Source of the DNA: Sipunculus nudus
Taxonomy: Eukaryota; Annelida; Sipuncula; Golfingiida; Sipunculidae
DNA: 64,000 nucleotides
Assembly (NCBI GenBank): GCA_026874595.1
Contig: CM049318.1
Coordinates: forward strand, 37,657,956 to 37,721,955
Direction of reading: 5' to 3'
How positions within the stretch are numbered: the first letter of the stretch is position 1; the number at the start of each line of letters is the position of its first letter. Below, piece after piece: positions 1 through 11,099 of this stretch. The notes under the pieces are model-generated. The model had not been told where the DNA came from. It was given only the letters and a program-made list of their open reading frames with translations, and did no database searches. Both the position numbers and the translations under genes were made by a program.

Positions 1-130
1 TTGTTGCATGTTGAGCTCTCATGGACGTTTTATTGAAATGTGCCGAGGTTTCCTGGTTTTTTTTTTTTTTTTTGGATGGTGTGTGCAGAGCTGTCTAGAA
101 CGTTTTTGTTGGTGTGTGTTTACGCTCCCG
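1..130. repeat. Left part of a degenerate AGCTGTC tandem repeat
   Basis: Contains the same words (GAGCTCTCATGG, AGAGCTGTCTAG, CGTTTTTGTTGGTGTGTGTT) that recur at 1,150-1,200. It is therefore an outlying part of the array at 770-1,720, separated from it by about 640 bp of different sequence. A T-run interrupts it near 60-74. Confidence 0.45.
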
Positions 131-770
131 AGGCAGCGGAAATCTTGCGCTTCTAAAGAAGCAACTGATTTTCACGCCGCCAGCTTTGACCGTTTATGAT
201 ATATTTAGACACCAGATGGCGGTTTGTTGTCCACTGAAATAAACGTGCGTACGATGTGACAAGCAGCCAATCAGATGCCAATAAACAACACTCGACAGGC
301 ATCCTGGCTCCGCCCATTGCCGTGCTTCAAGCGCCGCTTGTTGAGTTTCCGGTCGAATTCAAATTGCTCCCTCTGCATTCTCGCATCATCGACCGATTCG
401 ATTATGACATTATGACTGTGTTAGCGTAGCCATGTATCTGTTGTCTGCAGAACTGAAACCAGCCAGCGAGGTGTGCACGCAGCCTTTGTTGTTACGTTTC
501 GTTTGAATTACAGCTCACCGGCCGAACATCCTATGTGCCCAAGGCCCTAAGCAAACCACGTCAGGGGCAATTCTCTCTGAGCCTGTGGCCTGTTCAGACG
601 GTTACGCTGGGGGATGAGCTGTCACTCAAAAAGAAATTAATATGATTGGCTCCGTGTATTCCTCGCTTGGCTTTGTCTTCCAGCACAAGGTCTCATCTGA
701 TTGGACAAAAATACAGTGCTCCCCTCTGGTGTTGCAATTCAGGATACGAGGTCATAACAAACAGCGACTT
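131..770. other. Unique sequence, no gene recognised
   Basis: This stretch is more GC- and CpG-rich than most of the window. It contains CCAAT-type words (CCAATCAG near 268, GATTGG near 645 and 691) and a GC-box-like CCGCCC near 312. These could be promoter elements, but no exon follows downstream, so this is only a weak possibility. Confidence 0.25.
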
Positions 771-1720
771 ACGATATAGGAAGTAGCCCTATAGGTAAAG
801 CGCTGTGTAAAGAGCGTATTGTGTGTTTAGCTGTGTGAAATGTTTGCTGCTGTATGTTGTGCCGCCGTGTGTTAAGGCTATCCTACCCCCATTCCCTTTA
901 TGAGTTAGCTGATGCTGCCATTTGTAGGCTGCCCTGGACGCTTGCTGCCTTTTGTTGAGATGTCATGACTATTTTTGCTGTTACGTGTTGGGTTTTCCTA
1001 TCTCCTTTTACTTCCGTCTGTTGATCTGTCCGTCTACTTTTATTGCCGTATGTTAAGCTGTCCTGCCCCCCTGAAATCCCATGTTGAGCTGTCCTGGCTC
1101 CTATTGCTGTAGTGTGTTGAGCTGTCCTAGCCCTTTTTGCGTTTTTGATGTTGTGTGCCAAGCTGTCCGGGACGTTTTTGTTGGTGTGTGTTCAGCTGTC
1201 ATGAAAACGTTTGCTGCTGTACGTTTTGCTGTACTAAACCCCTGTTGGCTGTTTTTTTTGGAGTTGCCATGTGTTACTCTTTTCGGGCTGCCGTATGTTA
1301 AGCTATCCTACCCCCATGAACATTCATGCGTGGAGGTGTCCGCGCCCGTTTTGCTTTTGCGTGTTAGTTGTCCTGACCCCTTACGGTGTATATACGGTGT
1401 CCTTGGAGTTATTCCTGCCATGTATCTATCTGTGCCGGTCCCGCTTCCTGTCCTTTGTTAAGCTGTCCTCCTCTCTTTTATTGTCGTGTAGTGAGCTCTC
1501 TTGACCTCCTTTATTGTCGCGCGTTCATCTGTTCTTGACGATTTTTTTCCCGCGTTTAGAGTTGTATCACGTTTTTCCTATGGTATGACAAGCTGTCCTT
1601 CACCCTTACCTGTCGTATGCTTAGATGTTCTAGACTTCTTTTCTACAGTGGGTTTAGTTGTCCTTCACGTTTTCCCTGCCCTACATTAAGTGGCCTTTGA
1701 TGTTTACACTGTAAGGGATT
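771..1720. repeat. Degenerate minisatellite built around TGTTGAGCTGTCCTGGCCCC
   Basis: The words AGCTGTCC or close variants recur near 1,030, 1,087, 1,120, 1,161, 1,193, 1,302, 1,365, 1,460, 1,590 and 1,659. Each is usually followed by a pyrimidine stretch and a TTTTGCTGT or TTTTATTGTCG-type segment. Spacing varies from about 33 to 100 bp, so the array is old and diverged. Open frames through it, such as 1,081-1,461 (+) and 898-1,161 (-), read the repeat units and do not look like genes. Confidence 0.6.
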
Positions 1721-2143
1721 CAGTTGCCTGTATTTAGAAAATCAGTCCTCGACATTGTTTTGCGTTGCTCGCTTGGGTATTGTTGTCCCTGATAACATAG
1801 ATAACATAGATAACGCATTCAGATATGACCAGCATGATTGTTCTGTTACCGACCATCAGGTGTCGCGCTTGTACCTTCAACGGAATTTATAGACTGGTCC
1901 CGGTCAGGAAGAAGCAGTGCCGTACGGTGTATTGGTTGACACTGAGATATCATGAAATTAACCAGTTTATTCGGTATCCTAAAATTACTAAAATTACATG
2001 TATTATTACGGTCTCTGTTTGCCTGACGGAATTTCTGTCCCGCTGATGATCGGAGCGGGGCCGGATCCAGTTTTTCTTTAACCGGAAGGGGGAGGGTTGC
2101 CAGGGAATGATCCATGGACAAGCTGGTAAACAAAACATGTAAC

Positions 2144-3034
2144 TATAGGTGCGTACCGGACCGCTTTGAACGGTTCGTTCCACAATTTTTGGCCGGACCG
2201 CTACACCTAATTTTTAAAGGTTTGAGCTAGATGTAGATGACTACATGAATTTGCTTTCAGCTTACAAATGTTGTTACGAAGAGGGTTTAATTGTAATTAA
2301 CCTTTGAAAGAACGACTCTTTGGCTACGTAAAATGTATTTAAAGTGCAACTGCAATAATATAATTATATACTTTTATTATTATTATAATAATTATTATTA
2401 TTATTCAATTTTTGTTCTCTGAGTAAAAGTAAAGGGTATTTCTTTTTATAATTTGATTAAAGTTACATGTTCAGCATTGTGCCCTGCTGAGTTGAACCAT
2501 GGTGAATTTTTCCTCTATCACTGTGTATCAAAGTGTCTTTATATTAAATCATAAACATTAGATTAATCAGTTTTTTTATTATTTTTAAATCGCACTTTCA
2601 CTACTACATCAAATTAAACTAAGGTCAACCACACCCAGAATTTTTTTTTTAATCAGTTCGCCCCACTTTGCGCAATTTAGTTTATATTTTACCACCATGA
2701 CCCGCACAGTAACACAAAATTTTCCACAGTCGTCATTTATACCTATGTCTTACTTTTCACGTATAGATTATAATATTACATCTATTGCACAGTTTGCTGT
2801 GTATGTGATATTCGGCTTTATTAAATATTAGAATGAATATATGTAATGAAAACATTATGTAGAATAAAAGCAGAATAAAAAAAACTACAATTTTAATTAA
2901 TTTGTTAAGATATTTTAATCAATGGACCGGTCCATCTACTGGACTGGACCGCCTGCCGCTGGAGCGGACCATGACGGAACCGCTTATGTGATGGACCATC
3001 CCCAGGGGGTAGTCCGGTCCGCTCCGCCCCTCTA
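2144..3034. mobile_element. Non-autonomous hAT-like element with GGACCG-rich ends
   Basis: The left end reads TATAGGTGCGTACCGGACCG. The reverse complement of the right end reads TAGAGGGGCGGAGCGGACCG. They agree at about 16 of 20 positions. The flanking octamers CATGTAAC (2,136-2,143) and ATTGTAAC (3,035-3,042) agree at 6 of 8, as expected for an aged 8-bp target duplication. Further GGACCG words lie near both ends. The interior (2,220-2,920) is AT-rich with no coding signal. The hAT assignment is inferred from 8-bp flanks and TAG-type ends. Confidence 0.5.
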
Positions 3035-3044
3035 ATTGTAACAA

Positions 3045-4177
3045 AGTTAATTAACTCAAATTTTTATAGTATAACTGAGATGATTGTATTTGCCTTTTCC
3101 GCCAACTCCACAATTACGAACATGAAATGTTCCATATGTTTGACAACGCTGACAAGGGGAGGGGTGCTATGGGTAAGCATTCTGGTATGGGTAAACAGGT
3201 GTGTCTGGAGTGCCAATAGACTTCATATAGAAATTTCCCATGCAAAAGCAGAGAAGAGATTAAACATGCATTTCCGAAGGGCTGTTGGTTGAAACAGACG
3301 GTGCGCGCGCCCTCCCTAAATCCGCCCCTGGCGTACTTATATTCTAACAGTTCGGATAAACAAGACTAATGACCAGGCCATGTCCGGACAAGACTCCCGT
3401 GTGACGTAGTACATTGGTTCACTGTCAGTCTGCTGAGGGCGTGGGAATTTTGTTATATTCAGCAGACTGAGCACGCTCTGAAACGAATGAACGTGATTGG
3501 ACTAATTGTCTTCAAATACACCTGTATACATGGCTACTTTCATCGTCTTGGACATGTTGTATGTCTTGTTGTATATAAAAGGTTCATCCTTCGTCAAATG
3601 TCCCCAAAAGTCACTAGTTCTCAAAGAAAGTCGACATATTTTCAGCAGAGGTATGTTATAATAGCATACTGCAGGGCCGGATCTAGGACTAGTTTCCTTG
3701 CTCTCTCCTTTCGCTACACTTACTCAGGCAACTCTTCTTTGGCCACGCCTCGGACATGTCCGAGTTCTTGTCTTAAAGTGTCAGGAACGATACCAATTGT
3801 GTCATTTCTATATTTTTTTAATAAAACCTGAGAAACTGACATTATTTCGCTGAGGTCTATTGCAGTATCATCTATCAGAAACTACACCAGTGAATTCGGT
3901 TCCTCCAAGTCGGCCCAAGGTAAACCAGTTCCCAACACATATCGTCCGAAGTCTTGCGTTACTGGCCTTTGTCAAAAACGGGCGATATTTTTGTTACAAT
4001 AAAATTTCGAAGAGCGTATGGTTGCTGATCATGATACATTTATTTTGATAATCCTTCAAGCTTTGCCTGGAGCTCAAGCGCCATTTCGGCCCTCTAACAT
4101 TAGAGAGTATACGACCAGCGTATTAGCGTCAGAGTGTCTTTACATCTTACATCGAGGAAGGCACTATAAGGCTCAAT
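3045..4177. other. No gene recognised; fragment of a GGCGGATCC-type repeat end
   Basis: CCTAAATCCGCCCCTG near 3,314-3,329 matches the ends of the 196-bp element at 58,651, so a decayed copy may end here. GCAGGGCCGGATCTAGG near 3,671 is a similar fragment. An open frame at 3,487-3,831 (+) resembles no protein I know and shows no convincing splice context. Confidence 0.3.
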
Positions 4178-4559
4178 GAGGCTGAAAATATTTTCGTTAT
4201 TGTTTTACATGGTCTGATGTCCAACAAGTACATTGTCACTTGGCATACACCAGACAAATGGTTAGCTTTTCAGTATATTTTCTAACAACACCTACCATGT
4301 TCGAGAAAAATTCCGTTTTAACACCGCCTAATTGTTAAAAAATCTGCTTGTTTGTTGAATTTCAGACTGTATGAGCACAAGCATTCCTCGGTTACTGGAT
4401 GATAGCCCACTTGTACACATTACAGGAAATTACTCGCCACCAAAGAGACAAATTTTCAGGTTGGTGTGCGCGTTCACATGTAGTCTTTTTGTTAAATCAC
4501 CACTCGTAGCCCAATGTTAAGATTATCGGCTGTTTATCACGATATCGTCATATCAATGC

Positions 4560-4850
4560 AACATGATGGATAACCCTTGCAGTACAATCTACCGTATGGC
4601 TTGTGAGGCTTACCAGCGTAATATAAATGCGTACATGGTCGTGTATTCACGGTGGCTGGTGCTCCGCATTGCAAATGATCTTAGGTATGAAACAATACAG
4701 TCGGGATCTGTTCCCTGCTCAGGCGACTACCATCACAAAGGAACAATTCTGAAATTTGTGGAGCCAATAAGGATTAACATAATATAATTTGAAATCCCAT
4801 ACCATTGCAAGATAAAGCTATTAATTATATGTACTACTATGGACCGACTT
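4560..4850. other. Near-identical core of the segmental duplication
   Basis: Over about 240 bases from 4,595 this part differs from 13,541-13,790 at only a handful of positions, whereas surrounding duplicated sequence differs at roughly one base in ten with many indels. A small open frame (4,563-4,787, +) spans it in copy 1, but in copy 2 the matching frame is interrupted by TGA at TTCACGGTGACTGG. Protein-coding constraint is therefore not the likely cause. Confidence 0.5.
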
Positions 4851-5509
4851 GGTTCTGGACCTCACCTGTTAACCATACTGGGGAATATGACACTGTGTAG
4901 GACACGCTCCAGGCGGAGAAAATAATTAGCGCAGATAAGCTGATATCCTTTACAAAGAAACAGTTTATATGCCGCAGCGCGTATTATTTCAAGAAGTGTG
5001 GCATTAAACAGTAGCTAAGCGTACAAATCAATGAAAAATGTGAACCAATGCCGTAAATAAAAAATAAGGCGGCAATCATAGCGTTTCCGAGAATATACCT
5101 GGGATGGTATACTCTGTGCGATCAAGAAATCGACAATAGGGACACTTGATTAAGTTGATTAAATTTATTGACGTGATGGGATGAGAACCTGCTACTGATG
5201 ACGGGAACAGTTTCTTTATTAATTATTGACGTCAATTCCAGGCCCCTAACAAGAAGGTCAAGTCTCTAATTTAGGTTTTGCTGAATGTAGGTCAACTTGT
5301 TGACAGACTGTTAGGGAACAAGCTGATATGATGACACGCTGGCATCCCTATTACTGTAATATTGGCTTACTCAGTTTTTTATTAACTTTATAAACATTTC
5401 CATGTCCTTTTCTCTGCGTTAACCACTTATTTTCGTCGGCCAGTATCTCGTTTACTTCAAGATTTTGGCCTGAGCGTCCCAGACTCAAACTGTTACTTAC
5501 TATTGAAAG

Positions 5510-5670
5510 CACCCCCCCCCCCCACACACACACACACACGGCCACACATACATACCTACCCACCCACCCACCCACCAACACAGAGACACACCCTCACACA
5601 CTTATAAATATATACATATATATATATATTCCAAATTTTCAAAATTACACGCACACACATCCTCACCTGT
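5510..5670. repeat. C-run, CA and TA simple repeats
   Basis: A run of C at about 5,512-5,523 is followed by CACACA, ACCC/CACC and TATATA tracts. The equivalent tract in copy 2 lies at about 14,512-14,600, with different repeat numbers. Confidence 0.85.
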
Positions 5671-7469
5671 ACACACATATATATATTTTTGAGCGTTTCA
5701 AGAAGAGATCTGTGTCAATTTGAAAAGTAATGTAAAAATTTTATATTCATAATATTATCATTACAATGATTAGATACCGTGTCATTGTATCATTATATGA
5801 TTTGATAATAATAAAAAATAAGGACCACTTTTCAACACAGTGTTCACATACTCTTGATCTTACAGTCAGAAATTCGGACGCTTGGACCCCAGATACATAC
5901 ATACATACACATATATATATATATAACGTCATATGTCTTCAAGGCTCACTTGTAGGAATGCAAGACAGCCCCAACACGGGTATTGTCGTCCTGAATAGCA
6001 GTGACGTCACACAGGGACGTCTTCTGCGTTATATCTGAATTTGCCGGAGTCTGAGAAATCCACAGCAAATCAGTGGAAACAAACAGTAGTTATTCTGTCA
6101 GACGCGTGCTAGTAATTGAAAGAATACTGTGCCAAGGATTGCTAATCAATACCATAATCTCTATTCAGCTATGTAATATATATATGGGTTATTTGGTGTC
6201 TATATACAGACAAGACACAGAATTTCAGATTACATTGTGATACTCTTCAATGAAGGCATAACCGCATTTATCATCTGGCATTTAACTAAATAGTTTTGTA
6301 AATACGCCCTGTGTCATGCGTTTTATTGCCTTTGATTTCCTAATAAAGGGAGGGGTTAATCAAAATCTATTCCCTACAGCCCCGTCCCAAATTATGACAA
6401 AGGGGACAAAAGGTCCCCTTCCCAGAATTTTATATTTTCCTTTACTCCTGTCAAATATTATGGTGTATGTATTCGGTTATATGCACATAATTTTTGTCCA
6501 ACATCAACATTTAATCGTTCATAAATCGTTCATGACATTCATGATGATTAATTAGGCAAGACAATTGACGCAAACAATATTTTCTCAAAATGAGATTCAT
6601 ATTTGAAAGATTTCATAGGAAAATCAATTAACTATAAACTTTATCTGGAAGATGTAATTTACTCGAAATGCATGTTAAAATTGATGTGCCTTATTCCAAT
6701 AAAATGGTGAAGGGGTATAAGGCACTTCGTCCCCTCCTCTTAACTTTGAGCAGGCATTGATGTTCAGCTGATGGGGCCTTCTTTGAGTCGCGACCAGTCT
6801 TACGGAAAATGCACTGCGATGGTCATCCATTCTATTGCAGCGATGCTGCTGTACAGAGCCGACAATCTTAACATTAGGCTACGAGTGAAACATTTATACA
6901 AAATGCATTGAAATGTACAAATGAAATTGTATAAACCACCATCATTTCTGTTCCTCGCAGCACGTGCCTGACCATCAAATGGATTCAGCAAGAAATTATA
7001 TGCAGGCTATATATCCAAAAACATGCAGGAGGCCTGGCCAATATGTTGAGTTATAACGGAATTCTTATTCGTACACTGTGAGTGTTGTTACAATCATATT
7101 CAATCATATCTCACGGTTGATCTTGTTAATACAGGTGAAAGCATACTTATGGGTCGTGAAGCGTTTTCAACAACGGGGTAAATTATTGCATCCTCGTTGA
7201 GATTTTAAAGTAGTTTTTGAAATTTGAGAGCACGCCACTCTGACACATATATCAATAGGCTCTGTTTGTTCAGAGGGGAAAAAGTGATGATGAGGCTGAA
7301 CTGCTCCATTCCCAACAAGAGCCAGGCATGTATGTCGTTATGTAAGAGAATGTTGAAGGCTTTTGACATTCATTTATATTTAAAGCCAGCAAATTATCTA
7401 CCAGAATATATGTGATTTCTGGTATAGTCTGTGTGCCTAATTCCGGTTAAGAATTTTTTTATAATGCCT

Positions 7470-7800
7470 CAGTGTCGGATGTATGAGTTGTCTATCAAAA
7501 AGCTGTGAGTTAAAACAGAAATATTAAAACAAAACGTTGGAAATGTAAGCAAATGTGTTTGGATGCATAACGTGCGGAAGTTAAAAGGTTCACTAGTTGC
7601 AAAACGAAAGGCGAAACTGGTTTGTCTGACTTTCCACCAGATGCCATCATTGAATGTGTATTGATTATTTTGGCGGGCCCCCCACATGTTTTTAACCTTT
7701 TACTATAAACAAAACGAACAGCCTGTGTGCGTTGGGATCGGTGTATAAAAGGTTTGAGAAATTTTCTGTTGTTAATAAACGTCGGATAATATTCTAGGCC
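7470..7800 (-). repeat. Dispersed repeat family A, copy 1
   Basis: The reverse complement contains the family-A signature: ACATGTGGGGGGCCCGCCAA, then ATCTGGTGG-AAGTCAGACAAACCAG, then GTTTTGCAACTAGTGAACC. It matches 18,320-18,690 (its duplicate), 24,130-24,600, 30,090-30,690 and 44,570-44,940. Its short ORFs (e.g. 7,469-7,687, -) recur only as repeat sequence. Confidence 0.75.
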
Positions 7801-7989
7801 CCGTTAATATACGACCTTTAACCTTAATGTTTACTGGGTTGATAAGAATAACAACTGAGACAGGTACTTTAAGCAAATATCTTGACGCAAGACGTAAAAC
7901 GATTTCTGGTCTGTGATAGATTAAACAAAATGGCGCCATATTTGAGGATAGACTACGAAGTAAATATTATCCAGTCTAACAACCGTTCA

Positions 7990-8760
7990 CCAGAGGTCGT
8001 TTCTGGTCAAAAGTTTAGGTAATCGTATAATCAAGTGAGTTTATGGGTAGGGTCCAATGCATCGAGAAAAGTGACAGTACCCTGATTTGATTGGCTGGCG
8101 CAGTGTGACGTCACAGGTAAAATTTAGAAATGACTTTAATCTAGCAGTACATGTAGTTTTTATTCTTCCCTAAGCTTTTGATAAGATCTAGCATGTTTAG
8201 TCACATCGGTTTTCCCTGTGGCTGATGTCACTGCCAAGGTGTCAGTGCTCATGGATTGCCAGTGGCTTTGTAACAAATCACATAAATTCAGTTTATGCTA
8301 AATCTATATTAATAATTTTTATGGGCTAGTGTGTTATATGATAATATAATAAGATTTGGATTGCGTTTGCTTGACCTCAACACGAAATTGTTCTAGTTAG
8401 AATTTGTGGGGCACCCGATACTTCCGGTCACAAGTGTGAAACTTCAAAATCAAACTTTGTTACAGTTCAAGGAAACACCTATTTACATTGCACATACATA
8501 TGCTTAAAATATTACTTTTCCCACGAAAATCTGACAACAAAATCAAGCATGTTCACGTAATTTGAAACAATTCTTATCCAATAAACATGTAGTTTAACGG
8601 ACCACATTTTCATCTTCACTACGATTTTATCTACGCCACTGGTGTATTTAGAAGCTCCGTTGCAATGTGGGGAAGGGAAATCTTTACAGGCAATCGTACT
8701 CTTGCGAGCATGATTATATGCAGTGTACGAGTCTAAGTCCATTGTTGCTCAAGACAAGTC
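7990..8760 (+). repeat. Dispersed repeat family B, copy 1
   Basis: The signature is CCAGAGGTCGTTTCTGGTCA, followed further on by CAAGGAAACACC, TTTACATT, ATATTACTT, CACGTAATTTG and ACGGACCACATT. The same order is seen at 18,865-19,600, 24,968-25,240 and 33,295-33,482, and in reverse at 53,700-53,965 and 58,280-58,500. No coding content. Confidence 0.65.
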
Positions 8761-8998
8761 TAATCCCGCATCGCGATGACGTCACAAAATGTCTGATATG
8801 AAGGAAAAGATTTGACCGATACCAGAAGTCAATATGAATCCCTCAATATATTCTTAATTATTTGTAAGAGTCTGGCACCTGCAAATGACGTTGTTCAATT
8901 TTGACGTACACCTGCCTTTATCAGATTGGCTGGTTCAGCTGTCCGTTCGGATGCGGTTTTATTTCATATTTTAAGTATTGTAATACCGCTTGTATTGA

Positions 8999-9028
8999 TA
9001 TGTGTGTGTGTGTGGGGGGGGGGGGGGT
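8999..9028. repeat. TG repeat ending in a G-run
   Basis: A GTGTGTGTGTG tract runs directly into about 13 G. The copy-2 counterpart near 19,846 is shortened to ATGTGGGCGGGG, so the tract expanded in copy 1 or was lost in copy 2. Confidence 0.85.
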
Positions 9029-9999
9029 TATCTTCATATGTCTGTTGTAATAAACTAACTTGTGTCATCGGTTGTCTACAGTGAACAGTTTTTCTATACA
9101 TTAACAATGATTACATAATTCTTATGTTCTGTCTACATAACACACAGCTGAAACTGACAGTAAGTAGTAAGTAGTAATTTGAATCAGTAGTTGCTGTTTA
9201 TAGTTAATTCACATTTATTGTGTAAAAGCCAGTCATGTGTATACCACTTGTTTTAAGTGTGTTGTTATAGAAAAGGTATAATCCTTAATATCCTCAATGT
9301 AATACCGTATACCCTTTGGGGATTTTTTTTATTCATGAAATTGAATCCTATATATTCTTTGTTTTATTTATTTACATTTGATTTGAATCCATGTTAGTAT
9401 ATGTATTCTGTCTATAGTCGTTTGCATACAGAATAATGCTTCGCTCAATATTTGAAAAAAAAATTGTTTCAAAAGTACAGGTTAAATTAGTTTTTTTTCC
9501 ATCACAAACTGCACGGGTGGTTTTAATAGCATTTTCTTAACTGACTCTTCCCCCTCGAAGCCTCATTTGCCATTATCAGATCTGAATTTTTCTTTCCCTC
9601 CTCTCATTCTTCCATAAACCAAAATTTTTTTAAAAAGTTAATTAGTTTTACAGAACTAGAGAAAGAAAGGTTTTAGAGCGGTTTTTTGTTCTTTACATCT
9701 CTGTTTCCATTAGGGAATGTTTTAAAAGTAGAACAGGTCCACTCTCCCGCGCAAAAAAGTTAATGAGTTATTTCTTCTAATTTTCTTTCCATTGTCCGTC
9801 TTGAATACACTTTAGTTGTTTAAGGATTTTACCGATAAAAATCAATTTCAGGGTTATTCTGAAGGGACTGTTTTGAAGATGTACCACTTTTACCTGTCAC
9901 TTTCAGGGTTGATGAAAAAAAAAATTCCTCTTAACATCCCATTTTTTCTTCAGAGTCCAAGGGAACTTCTTTCGAATCCTTTATAAAGATTAAGACTTG

Positions 10000-11092
10000 T
10001 TTTTCCAGAAGGGTTGTTTCAGTACACCAACCCTATTAATTCTTGCTTTACCCAGATTTGTACCTTGCACCTTGAACCCATTTTTGTAAGATAAAAACGA
10101 GGTATCGCCTTCCATAATTTTTCTTCCTTTTCAAAGTACATATTATATATAGTATCCTCTGTACCTTTGACCATACTGGCCAACTTCTTAACTTCAATCC
10201 TCCATTCTATTTTATTAAATTATAACCTTAAATTTAATTTTTGGGACGCCCCTTCCCATATCAAATTGGTCAAATTATCCTTCTCTTTACTGATAAAATT
10301 CTGTGGTGAAATTAACACAATACACACATACATAGCTTTTTGGTATAATGAGAGATTTCAGAATGGATGTCTTTCCGTATAATGTTCGCATATTTAGGGT
10401 TGACTTAATACTATCAATTATCTTATCAAAATTTCTTGCATTTGTTATAAGATATAATTATTCCTAAAATCCGTATGTTTTCTACGTTGAGATCCGCCCA
10501 TATATAAGCTAGATCTAGCTTCGGTCGATTCCTGGACTCTCCTATCCCCGCTATCTCAGATTTCTCACGATTTAGTATACTTCTCAAATAAAGATAATGT
10601 CTTCTCTAATTGTTAAAAGGAGTTTACGTTTTTAATGAAAAATGTAGAGTCATCTGCGAGGGGCACATATTTTATTAGTTGTCCACAGATATCTTACCCT
10701 TCTATTTGTGTGTTATCTGAGACCATCTTAGTCAAAACTTCCATTGATAATAAAAATATATATGGAGATAATGGGTCCCCTTGTCAACATCCTCGTTCAA
10801 CAGGGAAGTATCCCGTTGGGAATCCACTGTTAACGACACAATTTTCCAGTTGGTTCTGAAATATGTAATTCCTTCTTAAAAAATAATTCGGGAAACCGAA
10901 CCTCTTTAACACAGAGTTTATGAAGCAAAAATCCAAAGAATCAAAAGAAGCTTCATAATCCGCTGCGAAAAAAATCCCTTCTATTCTTTTTTTTTTTGTA
11001 ACTCCAGAATATCAGGAATCAATCTTAAGGGCTCCTCTATGGTTCTTCCTTTAACAAACGCAAATTGATTCACACATATAATCCTTGGTAAA
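10000..11092 (-). pseudogene. Broken LINE (non-LTR) reverse transcriptase
   Basis: Reading the minus strand from about 11,090 downwards gives the ordered motifs of a non-LTR reverse transcriptase. First is NQFAFVKGRTIEEPLRLIPD (about 11,060-11,000), then the first catalytic region FFAADYEASFDSLD (about 10,972-10,930), then QGDPLSPYIFLLSMEVLTKM (10,783-10,722), then the catalytic ADD box as LADDSTFFIKN (about 10,661-10,625), and SEIAGIGESRN-type and ILGIIIS segments (about 10,545-10,440). Stops and frameshifts break the frame repeatedly (for example a TGA just before QGDP), so it cannot make an active enzyme. The FVKGR, AADYEASFDSLD and RQGDPLSPY pattern recalls L1/Tx1-type elements; I cannot fix the clade. 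It abuts the right edge of duplication copy 1 and has no counterpart at the end of copy 2. Confidence 0.85.
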
Positions 11093-11099
11093 ATTAACG

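Larger units (their letters stand above)
4178..9998 (+). repeat. Direct segmental duplication, copy 1
   Basis: Co-linear with 13,139-20,834. Anchors include CCAACAAGTACA (4,221 and 13,180), GGCTTGTGAGGCTTACCAGC (4,598 and 13,544), AAGAGATCTGTGTCAATTTG (near 5,703; 14,689 with one mismatch), CTGATGTCACTGCC (8,222 and 19,098), and GGAACTTCTTTCGAATCC (9,961 and 20,799). Similarity stops abruptly after AAGATTAAGACT at the right end. The offset grows from about 8.95 kb to 10.84 kb because copy 2 carries extra sequence. Copy 1 is 5.8 kb and copy 2 is 7.7 kb. No protein-coding gene is visible in either copy. Confidence 0.9.

Noticed and set aside
1081-1461. 126-residue open frame rich in Cys and Val
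   Set aside because: It runs through the degenerate AGCTGTCC repeat; the Leu-Ser-Cys-Pro pattern is the repeat unit translated.
4563-4787. Small frame in the conserved core of duplication copy 1
   Set aside because: The matching frame in copy 2 has a stop, so conservation there is not coding.
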